Shown here: in pieces, positions 37,240-48,407 of the stretch
Position numbering within the stretch: the stretch's first letter is position 1
Layout of the letters: each line of letters begins with the position of its first letter
Assembly: GCA_028554645.1 (NCBI GenBank)
Contig: JAQOOI010000035.1
Span: 1-64,000, forward strand
DNA: 64,000 bases
Source of the DNA: Omphalotus guepiniiformis
Taxonomy: Eukaryota; Basidiomycota; Agaricomycetes; Agaricales; Omphalotaceae
Direction of reading: 5' to 3'
The notes under the pieces: model-generated
Database searches by the model: none
What the model was told of the DNA's origin: nothing
The model's input: the letters and a program-made list of their open reading frames with translations, nothing else
Position numbers and translations under genes: made by a program

Positions 37240-39535
37240 ATGTCTACTAGGAATACTGGAATGGGTTCTCAAGAGCCGAGCAGGTACAACCTGCGATGGG
37301 CTCAATACCAGACCACGGTTCCGCCATCTGAGGATGGCAGCAATACCCCAATGGCTCCAGGTGAGTCACCACTTAATACTCAACAATCCCCTTCTGTCAC
37401 AGCCCCAATCTCTACTTATAGTGAGGTTGTGGGTGGGCGTGTTCCCTCTAAGGATCTTAAGGGTGACAAGGCAAATGTTAGTAGTAAAAATACTAAAAAT
37501 ATATTTGTTTCTATCCCATCATTGAGTGACAACTCAGATGATGACAATCCCAATCCATGGGTAATGGTGAAACCACGCCGTCGTATCTGAAGTTTGGATT
37601 CATACAGCTTGCGAGCTGTTCAGCATGCGAGCTGTTCAGCATGCGCCACGTGTAAGAAGCTAACAAAGGAACAAGAAACTGTCATTTGGCGAGCTTAGGA
37701 GCAATTGACTTCAGATTAGCAGAATCTCATTAAAGAGAGGATGAAATCTTTTAAGGCTACAGTGGAAGACTGTGGAGATACAACCAACTCTGAAGGAGTA
37801 TTGTGAGAAGAGGAACATTCTTATAAAGGTAAAGCCATTGACCCTAGAAATTGGGGTGCAGCTGGTTTAGATGAATCTGAACTAGATGTGCAGCAACAGC
37901 GCAGTGCGTTGGAGCACTGGAATAGGGCTAAACCTATTGATACAATCCTTCCAGGTCCTAGCAACCATATAGTACCAGAGGTTCAGAACACTAGCAAACA
38001 GGTTTCTGATGTAGGTGATAAGCCAAAACTTCCCAAGACCAAGCAGAAACATTCTTGTGCTAAGGAGAAAGATTCACACAAGACTCAATGTGAGCTTTCA
38101 GAGCCCCTCACTGATCTTGTTTAAAATGAGATTGTTGATATTGTTAAAGAGTACTCAATAAAACGGAAAAATACAGTAGGCCGTGTACAGCCTACTGACT
38201 CAAGTGACATGGCCCAGTTGAGACCTATCAACCAACTTGCCCCTCACAGCCACTTAGCTCGTGTTCTAAAGACTCCAACTAACCGCAAGCGGGAATCTCG
38301 TCATAACTCTGCTGGAGACCCTTCTGACTCTTTGTCAAGCTCCTCATCCTCTGACAACAGTTCTGATGACTCTTCAAGTGATTCATCTAGTTCAGACTCA
38401 TCAGTACTGGTCAGACACCACTATTGTTGCAGAAGACATCATAAAAAGAAGGTTTTGCTCAAACCCGACCCACCAGCTGCATATGACGGTTCAGTGAATA
38501 CCTGAGATTTCCTTAAATTTGTCACGGAGGCTATGGCATATGTACATGATGGCAATGTACCTCCAAAACGTTGTGTTTTCAAGATATCCAAGTATCTGTC
38601 TGGAAAAGCATATGAGTTTTATGTGGATACTATCTCGGATGCTCCATTTGAATGGCATACTCAGGAATTTTTTATTGAGCTGTACAACTATTGCTTTCCA
38701 GTGACATACCAGATTGATCAACACTGTAAACTCAAATGATCTTTCCAAAATGATCGGAAGGTCCGTGATTATGTCACAGAACTTTGTGAACTCTTCAACA
38801 CTGTTGGTCTTCTTGATGAAAGGGAAAAAGTACACAAACTGTGGGATAGTCTGAAAAGAAGCATTCAGCAAGACTTGTAGAAGGAAAAACTGAACCCTGA
38901 CTTCTCTTCATTTAAGGAGGTAGCCCAACAAGCAGAGCTAATGGAGATTATTCAAGGCATTCAGCCTGACGAACATAGCCAGAAATCTAATGGCAATTCT
39001 AACATCAGTCAGATACAGATGTCTTGAAATCATAATCAATGCACCAATACTCATTGTATGGTCAATACCATTCAGTCGAGACCTTCTTGTAACCATCAGA
39101 GCAATGGCAGTGGTCACAAACAGATGTCTCGTGGACACTCAGATAACAGTAGTTCTCGAAATAGATGAAAACCAGATCGTAATTGCAATGCCAAAAACAG
39201 CTGAAAACTTTCTGATAAGGAAAAAGATGAGTACCGAGCAGCCGGAAAATGTTTTCTCTGTGGCGAAACAGGTCATTTGTTGAGACAATGTCCAACAGCA
39301 AAAGTAGTTACCTCAGGTTCTGGAAATGGTCCACCTGGTGTACCTAACTTCAACATGGAATGGAACCTTGTTGATAACTCTCAAATTGAGGAACTCGCAG
39401 CTACCACTGAGGAAGCTACTGCAATTAGTCTCAGAATGATGGAATATGATGTGCTTACCGATGAGGATGACATTGATCTTGTTAGTGACATCTTTGACAA
39501 AGTCAATTGGGACTGAGCAGATGATTCTGTACATC
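37240..39535 (+). pseudogene. Old gypsy element A: gag remnant
   Basis: The frame begins ATG 37240 (MSTRNTGMGSQEPSR) and continues in one reading direction through many TGA, TAG and TAA stops. It has a Ser-rich stretch near 38330-38400, a capsid-like segment (PPAAYDGSVNT, DFLKFVTEAMAYVHDG; YLSGKAYEFYV), and a zinc knuckle CFLCGETGHLLRQC near 39250 (CX2CX4HX4C). Almost every stop is explained by C-to-T or G-to-A change (CGA to TGA, CAG to TAG, CAA to TAA). No clear 5' LTR was identified upstream. Confidence 0.8.
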
Positions 39536-39675
39536 AATGACTACATGAGTATGCAAAACCTTTATGCCGAAATGCTAGTGAAACTGACTTACCCCCTCTC
39601 AGAGTTATTAACCATTGTATTCCACTAATCGATGAGTCTAAAATCCTTCCTTGGCGACCATCTAGATGCCCTGAA

Positions 39676-39920
39676 ATGTTCCGAGAACAATGGGCAGTGA
39701 AGTGGAATGCTTATCTTCGAAGTGGTTGTTGCAAAATGACTAGTGCAGATAACACTGTCCCAATGTTAATGATTCGGAAACCAGGATCTGACCATCTACA
39801 TACTGCAGTTGATCTTCGTGCTCAAAATGCCAACACGCACAAGCTATCCTCATCTCTACCAGACATTGATGATATTTTGCAAAGGACAGCTCATGCCAAG
39901 TACTGGTCAATCATTGATGG
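39676..39920 (+). pseudogene. Gypsy element A: reverse transcriptase, first part
   Basis: Reads MFREQWAVKWNAYLRSGC, then PMLMIRKPGSDHLHTAVDLR and WSIIDG: the beginning of a Ty3-type reverse transcriptase. The frame stops where chromovirus B was inserted, and the continuation QDAYEQIWIELEHV starts at 50238. The last bases GATGG are the target-site duplication. Confidence 0.85.
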
Positions 39921-40461
39921 TGTTACGGCTATGCGCCGGAACTCCGGGTCAGACCTCCAGTTTCTAGAACTTCCTTGATTTCTTCTTCCTGACATCTATT
40001 CAATCTTTCCATATGGTTCGCTTTACAAATTCACGCTTTCCTATTCGTTCTTATTATTCTTTTCTACTCCGGACATCCGAACATCTCCGACGTTCCATGT
40101 CCTTATTGTTCTTTAGTTTCATTCTTTCTCACACTATTGTTTTATTACTCCGAGTATCTCCGGTAGAATACTCATATAAATACTTCACGCTTATACTGTA
40201 TATACTTTAGTTTTAAATCAATTTAGTCTCCGGACTACTATCTTGAATTTTTCGTCTGAACTCTTATCTCTCCTCGGACTTCCAATCCGGGTGCAGCACG
40301 GGGGGCAGTATCAAAATAATACTGCCTACCGGGTGAAGTCTTGTTGCCGGAGCAATTCAGAGCTCCTGGTTTATCTTGTCTTGTTCCTTTCGCACTTCTT
40401 CTCTTGGACCTCCTCAGAGGTCCTCGCTCTCTTACCGTCTCTAGTCCGCACGGACTTAACA
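39921..40461 (+). repeat. 5' LTR of chromovirus B
   Basis: Starts TGTTACGGCTATGCGCC and ends GGACTTAACA. It contains a TATAAATA-like box (CATATAAATACTTC near 40174) as promoter and is nearly identical to the 3' LTR at 49696-50237. Confidence 0.95.
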
Positions 40462-40496
40462 GTATTTAAAACTCTTCTCTGTGCTGCTATTTGATC

Positions 40497-42122
40497 ATGT
40501 CACAACATCCTACAAACCCTTTACTTGAGGCTTCACAGTCTCATGCACCATTTTACCAAGGTCGCGATCCCAATGCTCTTCGTGAGCGGCGGAGATCCGG
40601 TCTGTACTCAGTTCGCGCAAGCAAATTCGTCTCATCAAGCCGAGGCTCACGCCTTTCTCAGCAACCTCCGGTCCTATCGACCTTATTTTCACCAGGTCAT
40701 TTGCCTGGTTTTCGAAACCCTCCGATAACTCCGACTCGTCGAACTTCCACAATGCCGGGAGTATTACCGATACATGAAGATGTTTCCGATACTGCTCCTG
40801 AAGAGCAGAATGACGAAGACGATGACATTATCGCAGCGGCAACGGAAGGAGAGGCTGGGGATCAGCCAGAAGGAATAGGAGGTAATGGTGGGGATCCTGG
40901 AGAAGGCGATGAAGGTAATGGTGGTGGACCAGGCCGTGGAGGTCTGGGTGGACCTGGCGGACCTGGAGGACCAGGTGGAAATGGTGGCGGTGGACCGGGT
41001 GGTCCTGAAGGTCCTGGGGGACCTTCCGGGGGTACCGGTGGCACCAGTGATGAAGATTTTAGGCGGATGATGCAGGAGTTTCTTACCACTAGCATGGCTG
41101 GTTTTACTAACATGGCTAGGGCATTTAATACACAGGCATCCGCGGCTCTGGAGAGCAAATCGCGCTTGAAGGAGCCAGACGTTTTTGACGGCTCGGATCC
41201 GCGGAAGCTCCGGAATTTCATCATTTCCTTGGCTCTTCACCACTCAGATCGGCCTCAATATTTCTCTTCCGACGATCGTAAGATCACTTTCGCGCTCTCT
41301 TATTTGTCTGGATCGGCTCTGGAATATTCCCAGCCAGAGCTTCTGAATCCGGATCCGGATGATCCTCCGGCATGGATGGTCAATTATCAGGCCTTCATGC
41401 AGGAGCTGATGGAAAATTTCAGAGAGTACGATATGGAAGCGGAGGCTGAGCAACACCTCAGTGGGCTCAAAATGAGGGATACAGATCGAATCCGTAATTA
41501 CAATGTGAAGTTTGGAGCCTACGCAGCAATGGTTCTTTGGGATCAAGCTGCTTTATGTTGGGCCTATTATCAAGGTTTGCCTTCTCGTATTAAGGACGAG
41601 CTAATGCGGATCGAGTATCCAAAAACCTACCAGGGGACCCGGAAAGAGGCCACCAAGATTGACGCTCGTTACTGGGCTCACTCTGCTGAAAAGCAGCGAG
41701 AACAGCGGACGTCTGGTGGAGGCTCCGGGAACTCCGGAAGTGGATCCTCCACTTCACAATCCGGTTCGCAGAAGAAGAAGAGTGGCAGTTCCAACAAGCC
41801 CTCCTCTTCCTCTAACAACCGCTCGAACTCCGGAAACTCCGGATCTGGTTCTGGTTCTGGTTCTGGCTCCGGTTCTAACTCCGGTAAGGCAAATTCCTCT
41901 TCGACCACGCCAAAGCCATACGCAGATAGGCTAGGAAAGGATGGGAAGTTGACGCAGGCGGAGAAGGACAGGCGCCGGAAGTTGAAGTTATGTTTCTTTT
42001 GTGGAGGTAATCATACTATGGATAATTGTGATAAGCGGAAGAAGTTGAACGAGGCTCGTGGACGAGCTTCGGAGGTAACTTTGGAGGACTCCAAACCGAC
42101 TCCGAAGGAGTCGGAAAAATAG
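40497..42122 (+). CDS. Gag of chromovirus B
   Basis: 541 aa from ATG 40497 to TAG 42120. It forms the virus-like particle coat. A Gly/Pro-rich low-complexity segment (residues about 120-185) precedes the conserved retrotransposon gag region (FDGSDPRKLRNFIISLALH; DDPPAWMVNYQAFMQEL; YYQGLPSRIKDELM). Then comes a Ser/Gly tract and a zinc knuckle CFFCGGNHTMDNC, here CX2CX3HX4C, one residue shorter than canonical. The pol frame overlaps the gag end in the -1 frame, so pol is probably made by frameshifting. The gag frame itself is intact. Confidence 0.93.
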   Translation: MSQHPTNPLLEASQSHAPFYQGRDPNALRERRRSGLYSVRASKFVSSSRGSRLSQQPPVLSTLFSPGHLPGFRNPPITPTRRTSTMPGVLPIHEDVSDTAPEEQNDEDDDIIAAATEGEAGDQPEGIGGNGGDPGEGDEGNGGGPGRGGLGGPGGPGGPGGNGGGGPGGPEGPGGPSGGTGGTSDEDFRRMMQEFLTTSMAGFTNMARAFNTQASAALESKSRLKEPDVFDGSDPRKLRNFIISLALHHSDRPQYFSSDDRKITFALSYLSGSALEYSQPELLNPDPDDPPAWMVNYQAFMQELMENFREYDMEAEAEQHLSGLKMRDTDRIRNYNVKFGAYAAMVLWDQAALCWAYYQGLPSRIKDELMRIEYPKTYQGTRKEATKIDARYWAHSAEKQREQRTSGGGSGNSGSGSSTSQSGSQKKKSGSSNKPSSSSNNRSNSGNSGSGSGSGSGSGSNSGKANSSSTTPKPYADRLGKDGKLTQAEKDRRRKLKLCFFCGGNHTMDNCDKRKKLNEARGRASEVTLEDSKPTPKESEK

Positions 42123-42151
42123 TCCGCAGCCCAGATGCCTCGACACGAAAT

Positions 42152-45100
42152 TTGGGTTGCGTTGGCCACGATCGTGTCATCTCCGAGGTTACTCTCAACG
42201 CGTCCGCTCTTTTACACAACTCTGATTCGCTTGTATTACCACTTTGTATCAATTGGAGCTCCTCGGGCCTCAGGGGCCTCGTTAGGGAGCCCAACAATCA
42301 GTCTACTTCATTTTTGAAATTTTCTACATTACTTGATTCTGGTTCTTCTCATAGTTTCCTCGATTCAAAATTTGTTCATGATTATTTTCTTCCAGTAACT
42401 CCGGTTCCTCCGGTTCGACTACGCCTTCTTGATGGTTCAACCGCTTCTTCATTAATTGAAGAGCTAGTTACTTTACCAGTTCAATTTCCTTCCGGAGAGA
42501 CCTTGTCTCTTGACTTTTTTGTCACTTCTTTGGATTCGTCTTGTAAAGCTGTTTTAGGATACAACTTTCTTACCCGCTACAACCCGTTGGTTGACTGGGT
42601 CACAGGAGTTATTTCATCCCAGAACACTGACCAAACAGTTCCATCTCCCATTCCGCAGGCTGCATCTTCAACTCCGGTTGAGGTCGCGTCCATCGACGCA
42701 TCTCCGACACCTACCTCTCGTCCTCGGAAGGCGAACTTTCCCTTTGAACCCATCTACTCATATCCAACCGTCACACAAATGGGAGCAAGAATTTCGGACC
42801 CGTCGGATCCGGATATTGCTTTTATTGGTGCTGCAGCATTCATACGGGCTTGCAAGGAAGCTGGACAAGATCCCATTGTGATCTACGGACGTCCAGTTGC
42901 CTCCGTTACTGGTAACACAGCATCTATCCATTCACCTGTTGATCTCTCCGGAATACCGGAAGAGTATCACAATTTTGCTGACGTTTTTGATGAAGGTCTT
43001 TCAGAAGTCTTACCACTGTACCGCCCTTACGACCTTAAAATCGACTTAGAGGACAGTGCTGAACCTCCCCTCGGACGTGTTTACCCACTGTCCACGAAGA
43101 AACTAGAGGCCCTTAGGGCTTTCTTGGACAAGCATCTCGCCAACGGATTCATTACGACCTCTTCATCTAAACACAGAGCTCCGGTATTGTTTGTTCCTAA
43201 AAAGAATGGCTCACTCCGTCTCTGTGTAGATTTCCGTGGCTTGAACAAGATCACCCGCAAAGACCGTTACCCTTTACCATTAATTTCTGACCTCCTCGAC
43301 GCTCCTAAAAAGGCGAAAATCTATACCAAGCTTGATCTTCGACATGCTTACCACTTGGTCCGGATCGCCGAGGGAGACGAATGGAAAACTGCTTTCCGCA
43401 CCAGATACGGCTCTTACGAATGGAAGGTCATTCCCGAGGGACTAACCAATGCTCCGGCGGCTTTTCAATGGTTTGTAAATGAAATATTTGCCGACTTACT
43501 AGACGTCTACGTTATTGTCTACCTGGACGACGTTCTAATCTATTCGGACAACCGAGCAGACCATCGAAAACATGTCCGCGAGGTTCTCCGACGCCTCCGG
43601 AAGCACAGCTTATTCTGCAATCCCAACAAATGCGTCTTCGACTCCGAAACTGTTGAATACCTCGGTTACATTCTGTCACCAGACGGTCTTCGGATGTCCG
43701 AGGAGAAGGTTAAGGCCATCGTCGATTGGCCCCTTCCTCGACCGGGACGCATCAAAGACATTCAGTCCTTCCTTGGTTTCTGCAATTTCTACCGCTGTTT
43801 CATTTTCAATTATTCTGGTATTGTGGTTCCACTAACTCGTCTTACTCGCAAAGGTATTCCTTGGAAATGGTCCGAGGAGTGTCAACATTCTTTTGATTCA
43901 CTTAAATCTGCTTTTCTTTCCGCTCCTGTTTTAACTCACTGGGAACCTGACCGACAGATAATCCTGGAAACGGACGCCTCGGACTACGCCATAGCGGCAA
44001 TTCTTTCACTTCGTATGGACAATGGAGAAATCCATCCAGTCGCATTCCTGTCTCAGACCCTTCATGCCGCCGAGCTCAACTACGACACCCACGACAAGGA
44101 GCTCCTCGCCATCTTTGAATCTTTCCAACACTGACGGCATTACTTGGAGGGCTCCGCAACACCGGTTGACATGGTCACAGATCATAAGAACTTGGAGTAC
44201 TTCAGTACTACCAAGGTCTTGACGCGCTGACAGGTTAGATGGAGTGAATACTTGTCTCACTTTAATATGGTAATCCGGTGTTGCGTCAAAAAGCCTTTCA
44301 GTACTGAAATCTATCAGATTGAAGTAAAAATGGAATGTTCAAGCATTGGAAACTGAACATAAAGGACTAGAGTCACCCCAGACTGCTAGTTAAGACATGA
44401 AACATACTTGTACCCACAATGCCTGAGTGTAGTGTTTGCTACAGTACTAAATCTGGTGCTAAGCAACTGTGACCAATGGGTTATACAAAGAGATACTAGT
44501 TATGCCTCTCCAGATGTGTTGGAATTCCAATGTTCCATACCAGATTGAGTTGGTCAGACCCACCCTCTAATAACTAGAGACTCTACCAAGTGTTGTTGAC
44601 TGTAATCCAAGGGGTTGATGGATTTTCACTTCAATTGAACAACTATCTAAGTCCTTTGCACTGATCAAAAAGTTCCAGCTGGTCTTGCTAACTAAAGTTG
44701 GCACTATAAGATTGAATGCTGAGAATATGGGCAATCTTGAAGATTGTATTACCAGAGAAATATTGTACATTGAGTACTATGTGAACATAATGTCACTAAG
44801 ATGAACTGCCAATCTGTGTAATAATGGAAGTAGATTCAAAGTTACATCTGCACAAATGAGTTAGATACTCAATACTAATGATGGAAGGAGTTAGATACTG
44901 AAAATGAGTATCTCTCTGGATCTGAGTATCTATCTGAAATTCAGTAACCCTCTGAACTTGATGAAAGACAAAGGCACTCTAATTGGAGGTCTTAGACGAA
45001 ACTATGGGATAGAACACTGTCTCAGGAGAAGCTGAGAGCTATCCTAAACAAGAAATATAACCTGAGTACAAATCTGACCAAAAAGAGATGTATAGGGGTA

Positions 45101-47807
45101 AAAATTGAAATACACAGCTACTGTACCTTACTGTGGCTGATAGAAACGATGAAGCATGGTCTAGATAAGCTCTAGAGCTTCTACACAACTCCTAATGCTA
45201 CCCTAGTAGAGGAGAATGTGCCAATTTTGGAGAAACTTATAGGGGACCAGATTTGCAATGCACTGAGGAGAATGTCAACTGTCATGATACTGGTTGCTAT
45301 TTACATGTTCTGGACCTTTATTTAGATACCCTGGGTACGCCCTAACACTCCTAGAATGCAGACAAAGCGATATATTTCTGTTTTTATACCAATCTATACC
45401 CAAATTTCCTACTTTTTGACTATCTAACTGGAAAATTACCTAGAAAACTACCTAAAAAGAATCCAATCTCTGCTCAATTGATACTTACTTACTTTTGACT
45501 CATTTACTGTTCAGATTACTCTTTTAATTTCGAGATATATGTTTGATTTTATGATTTAGTATATATAGCTTACAGAGTATCTATTTAGATTTTCTTAAGC
45601 AAGTACTGCCCAAAGCTACAAGCCAAAGCAGGAAACCCTTCTTAGACGGAATATAGCCTGGCTCTTTAGAGTTCAGTTCGAGAAATATCCAGTTGTGAAA
45701 ACTTCTGTAAAGTTCCTTGTGGCAGATAAATTGAAAGAGATACTGAATCTTTGCTGAAACTGCTGTTCTGTCTGTGCTGAATCTGCCTGCTGAAACTGTC
45801 TGTGCTGCATCTGAAACTGTTCCCTGCATTGTCTGACCATTGGATCGAGTTTAACATCGAGATTGATTGTCCTGAATCCCTCCTGAACCCTGAAAACCAC
45901 CCCTACCTTCTGTCTGAATCTTGTGTTTTGAGATATCCTCTGCCATTTTTCACCCAGATTGAGATAAAGACATCTGTAACCCGGCAGATTCGAAGTTCAA
46001 TTGTTGCGTCTAACTGTGCGGAATCTCTGACAACGCCAGTCACACCACACCCTACATCATTTTTGATTTGAGTTGGATTGTGCTCATTTGAGTATCTCTC
46101 TCGTTCATTTCACAGTCATTACACCGGTTCCGACCGGGGCGCCTCGGAGCAAAACCTGACGCTCTGACTCGACGTTGGGACGTCTACCCAAAAGAGGGAG
46201 ATAGTACTTACACTACGGTCAATCCACAGAATCTGAAACCGATTTTCACCCAAGAACAACTATCGACTTCACTTCGAGCAACTTTCCTAGAAGGTCCGGT
46301 CCTTCACGCTAGTATCATTATGGATCTCGACAAACTACACCAGTCAATCCGGGAATCTCTAGCTTCAGACCCGGAGTCCAAGGCAGGTATGTCACTTGCC
46401 AATGATGATGCTAACAAATGTTGGACTTTAGACAACTCCGGACAACTCCGGCTCGACAGTCGCATTTATGTTCCAGACTCGGGTGACTTGCGGCTTCAGG
46501 TACTTCGATATTTCCATAACCATCCACTTTCAGGACACTTTGGGCAGAACCGGACACTCGAGGTCATCCGAAGACAGTATACCTGGCCTCGGATCCGAGA
46601 GTTCGTCCGGTCCTACGTGCAATCCTGCACTGTTTGCGGTCGCAACAAGAGCCGTAGACACCGGCCTTATGGTCTTCTTCAACCTCTCCCAGTTCCGGAA
46701 CGTCCTTGGGATTCCATATCCATGGACTTTATTGAACAACTTCCGGATTCTCACGGCTTTACAGCCATTCTAGTCGTGGTAGACAGGGCATCTAAGCAAG
46801 CCATTTTTATTCCTACTTTTGACACCATAACCTCCGAACAGCTAGCCAAACTTTTCGTCCTTCACGTATTCTCCAAACACGGTGTTCCTCGGCATGTCAC
46901 CTCCGACCGGGGCTCCGAGTTTGTCTCGCAGTTTTTTAGGGCTTTAGGTAAAGCGTTGCAGATGGAGCTTCATTACACCTCCGGTTATCATCCGGAGGCT
47001 GATAGACAAACTGAACGAGCTAACCAAACTCTGGAACAGTACATCCGAATTTATTGTTCTTACCAACAGGATGACTGGGATGAACTCTTGGCCATTGCAG
47101 AGTTTGCTTACAATAATGCTCCGAACGGCTCCACTGGCATTTTGCCCTTCTTTGCCAACAAAGGTTATCACCCAAACCTTTCAATACATCCGGAATACGA
47201 CCTCGCATCCGACTGGGCTCGACAGTTTGTGGTCAACCTTGACGAGCTCCACACTTTTCTATGCAATGAGATTACTCTTGCTCAGACTCGTTACAAGGAA
47301 CAAGCTGACCGGCGGAGGTCCTCGGCTCCGGAATTTCCCATTGGCTCAGAAGTATATCTTAACGCTAAGCACATTCGTTCTACCCGTCCTACAGCTAAAT
47401 TTTCCGAGAAATATCTAGGACCATTTAAAATTCTAGCTCGACCTAGTAACCTTGCCTATACACTACAGCTTCCGGACTACCTCCGGTCCGTACATCCAGT
47501 ATTCCATGTCTCTCAACTCGAACCAGCACCTTCCAACACCATCCCTAACCGCACACAACCTCCGCCTCCTCCAGTTGAGGTCAATGGTGAAGTTGAATAC
47601 GAGATCACTCAAATACTGGACTCCAAGTTGGACCGGAGATGCCGGAAATGTCCGCTATTGTACTATGTCCAATGGCTTGGTTATGAAGGAACAGATGAAG
47701 AATTCTCGTGGATCTTAGCTGATGAACTTACGGCTGAAGACTACATCCAGGATTTCCATGTCCGATATCCGGACAAACCTGGACCTCTGTCGAAGTTGAC
47801 AATCTGA
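42152..47807 (+). pseudogene. Pol of chromovirus B, interrupted
   Basis: Aspartic protease (LLDSGSSHSFLDS), reverse transcriptase (LRLCVDFRGLNKIT; VIVYLDDVLIYSD), RNase H (ETDASDYAIAAIL) and integrase follow in order. Integrase shows an HHCC finger (HPLSGHFGQNR, then CTVCG), core Asp in SMDFIEQLP and VTSDRGSEF, and Glu in RQTERANQ. A chromodomain ends the protein (EYEITQILDSK; YYVQWLGYEG; FSWILADEL), defining the chromovirus clade. Breaks: TGA at 44132-44134 (from TGG, FQHWRHY), TGA at 44228-44230 (from CGA), and a 1,845-bp insertion at 44279. Removing the insertion joins HFNMVIR to FRPGRLGAKPDALT in frame. The open frame reaches upstream into the gag end, so 42152 is not a true start. Confidence 0.93.
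44279..46123 (+). mobile_element. 1.85-kb LTR-like insertion in pol
   Basis: Begins TGTTGCGTCAAA and ends CAGTCATTACA, flanked by CCGG on both sides (44275-44278 and 46124-46127), a 4-bp target duplication that restores the pol frame exactly when removed. It has no long coding frame. A TATATATAG box near 45558 with a pyrimidine/CTGAAACTG-rich tail is consistent with an LTR promoter plus R-U5. The best reading is a long solo LTR of another family, though a non-autonomous LTR element cannot be excluded. Confidence 0.75.
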
Positions 47808-48407
47808 TCGGACATCCTCGGATGTTGACGGTCTTGGTGTTTCTTTCTTTTTCACTATATCTTTCCCTTACTATCACGCTTATCTCGTTGTAAAAAACAG
47901 ACATTTATTTATATACAACAAAACAAAAAAAAAAAAAAAAAAAAAAACAAAAGACATTACAACCCATTTCTTTCTATCTACATTTCATTCCTATTTACGT
48001 CCTACTCAGACCTCCGCGCTCTTCTCGTCGCCTCTCAATTTCTTTTCGCCTCTCTGCGAACATCTCCCGCTCCTCCGCAGTATAGCGAGGATTCGTCTCT
48101 TCTTCTGTTCTAATCCTCTCTACCGGGACCTCCCGGACGCCCGTGCAGATCTCGTCCACTTGTTCAAAAAATTCTGTTAACTGGGCAGCCTCCCCACCCA
48201 GTACTCCCTGGACCATCCTACTGTTCATAACACTAGGAAGGGTCAGTTCTCGGACCCCCGGACGGGCATCCGATCGCTCTGCTTGGTCGCGCTCCCAAGC
48301 GAAGTGTAGTTCCCAGCCCATCTCGGCGAGCCGGATTGAGGCGTTGATTATCGCCTGGTTCATGATGTACGACCCCTGCATAGGAGTCGTGGCACCCATT
48401 GCCATTC
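47808..48407. other. Convergent tail region with poly-A tract
   Basis: Between the pol stop (+) and the antisense gene (-) lies an uninterrupted run of about 23 A (47930-47947 and on). From 48456 down to 47995 the minus strand has a good 153-codon frame (GSYIMNQAIINASIRLAEMG; ending ERRREERGGLSRT). It looks like the C-terminal continuation of the antisense gene in another frame. A 1-nt indel, or an untypically short intron (41 nt at best), would be needed to connect them. Confidence 0.55.

Noticed and set aside
40764..41243. Minus-strand Pro/Ser-rich frames opposite gag of chromovirus B
   Set aside because: Shadow of the Gly-rich gag codons; no introns, start context or motifs, unlike the true antisense gene at 48408-49478.
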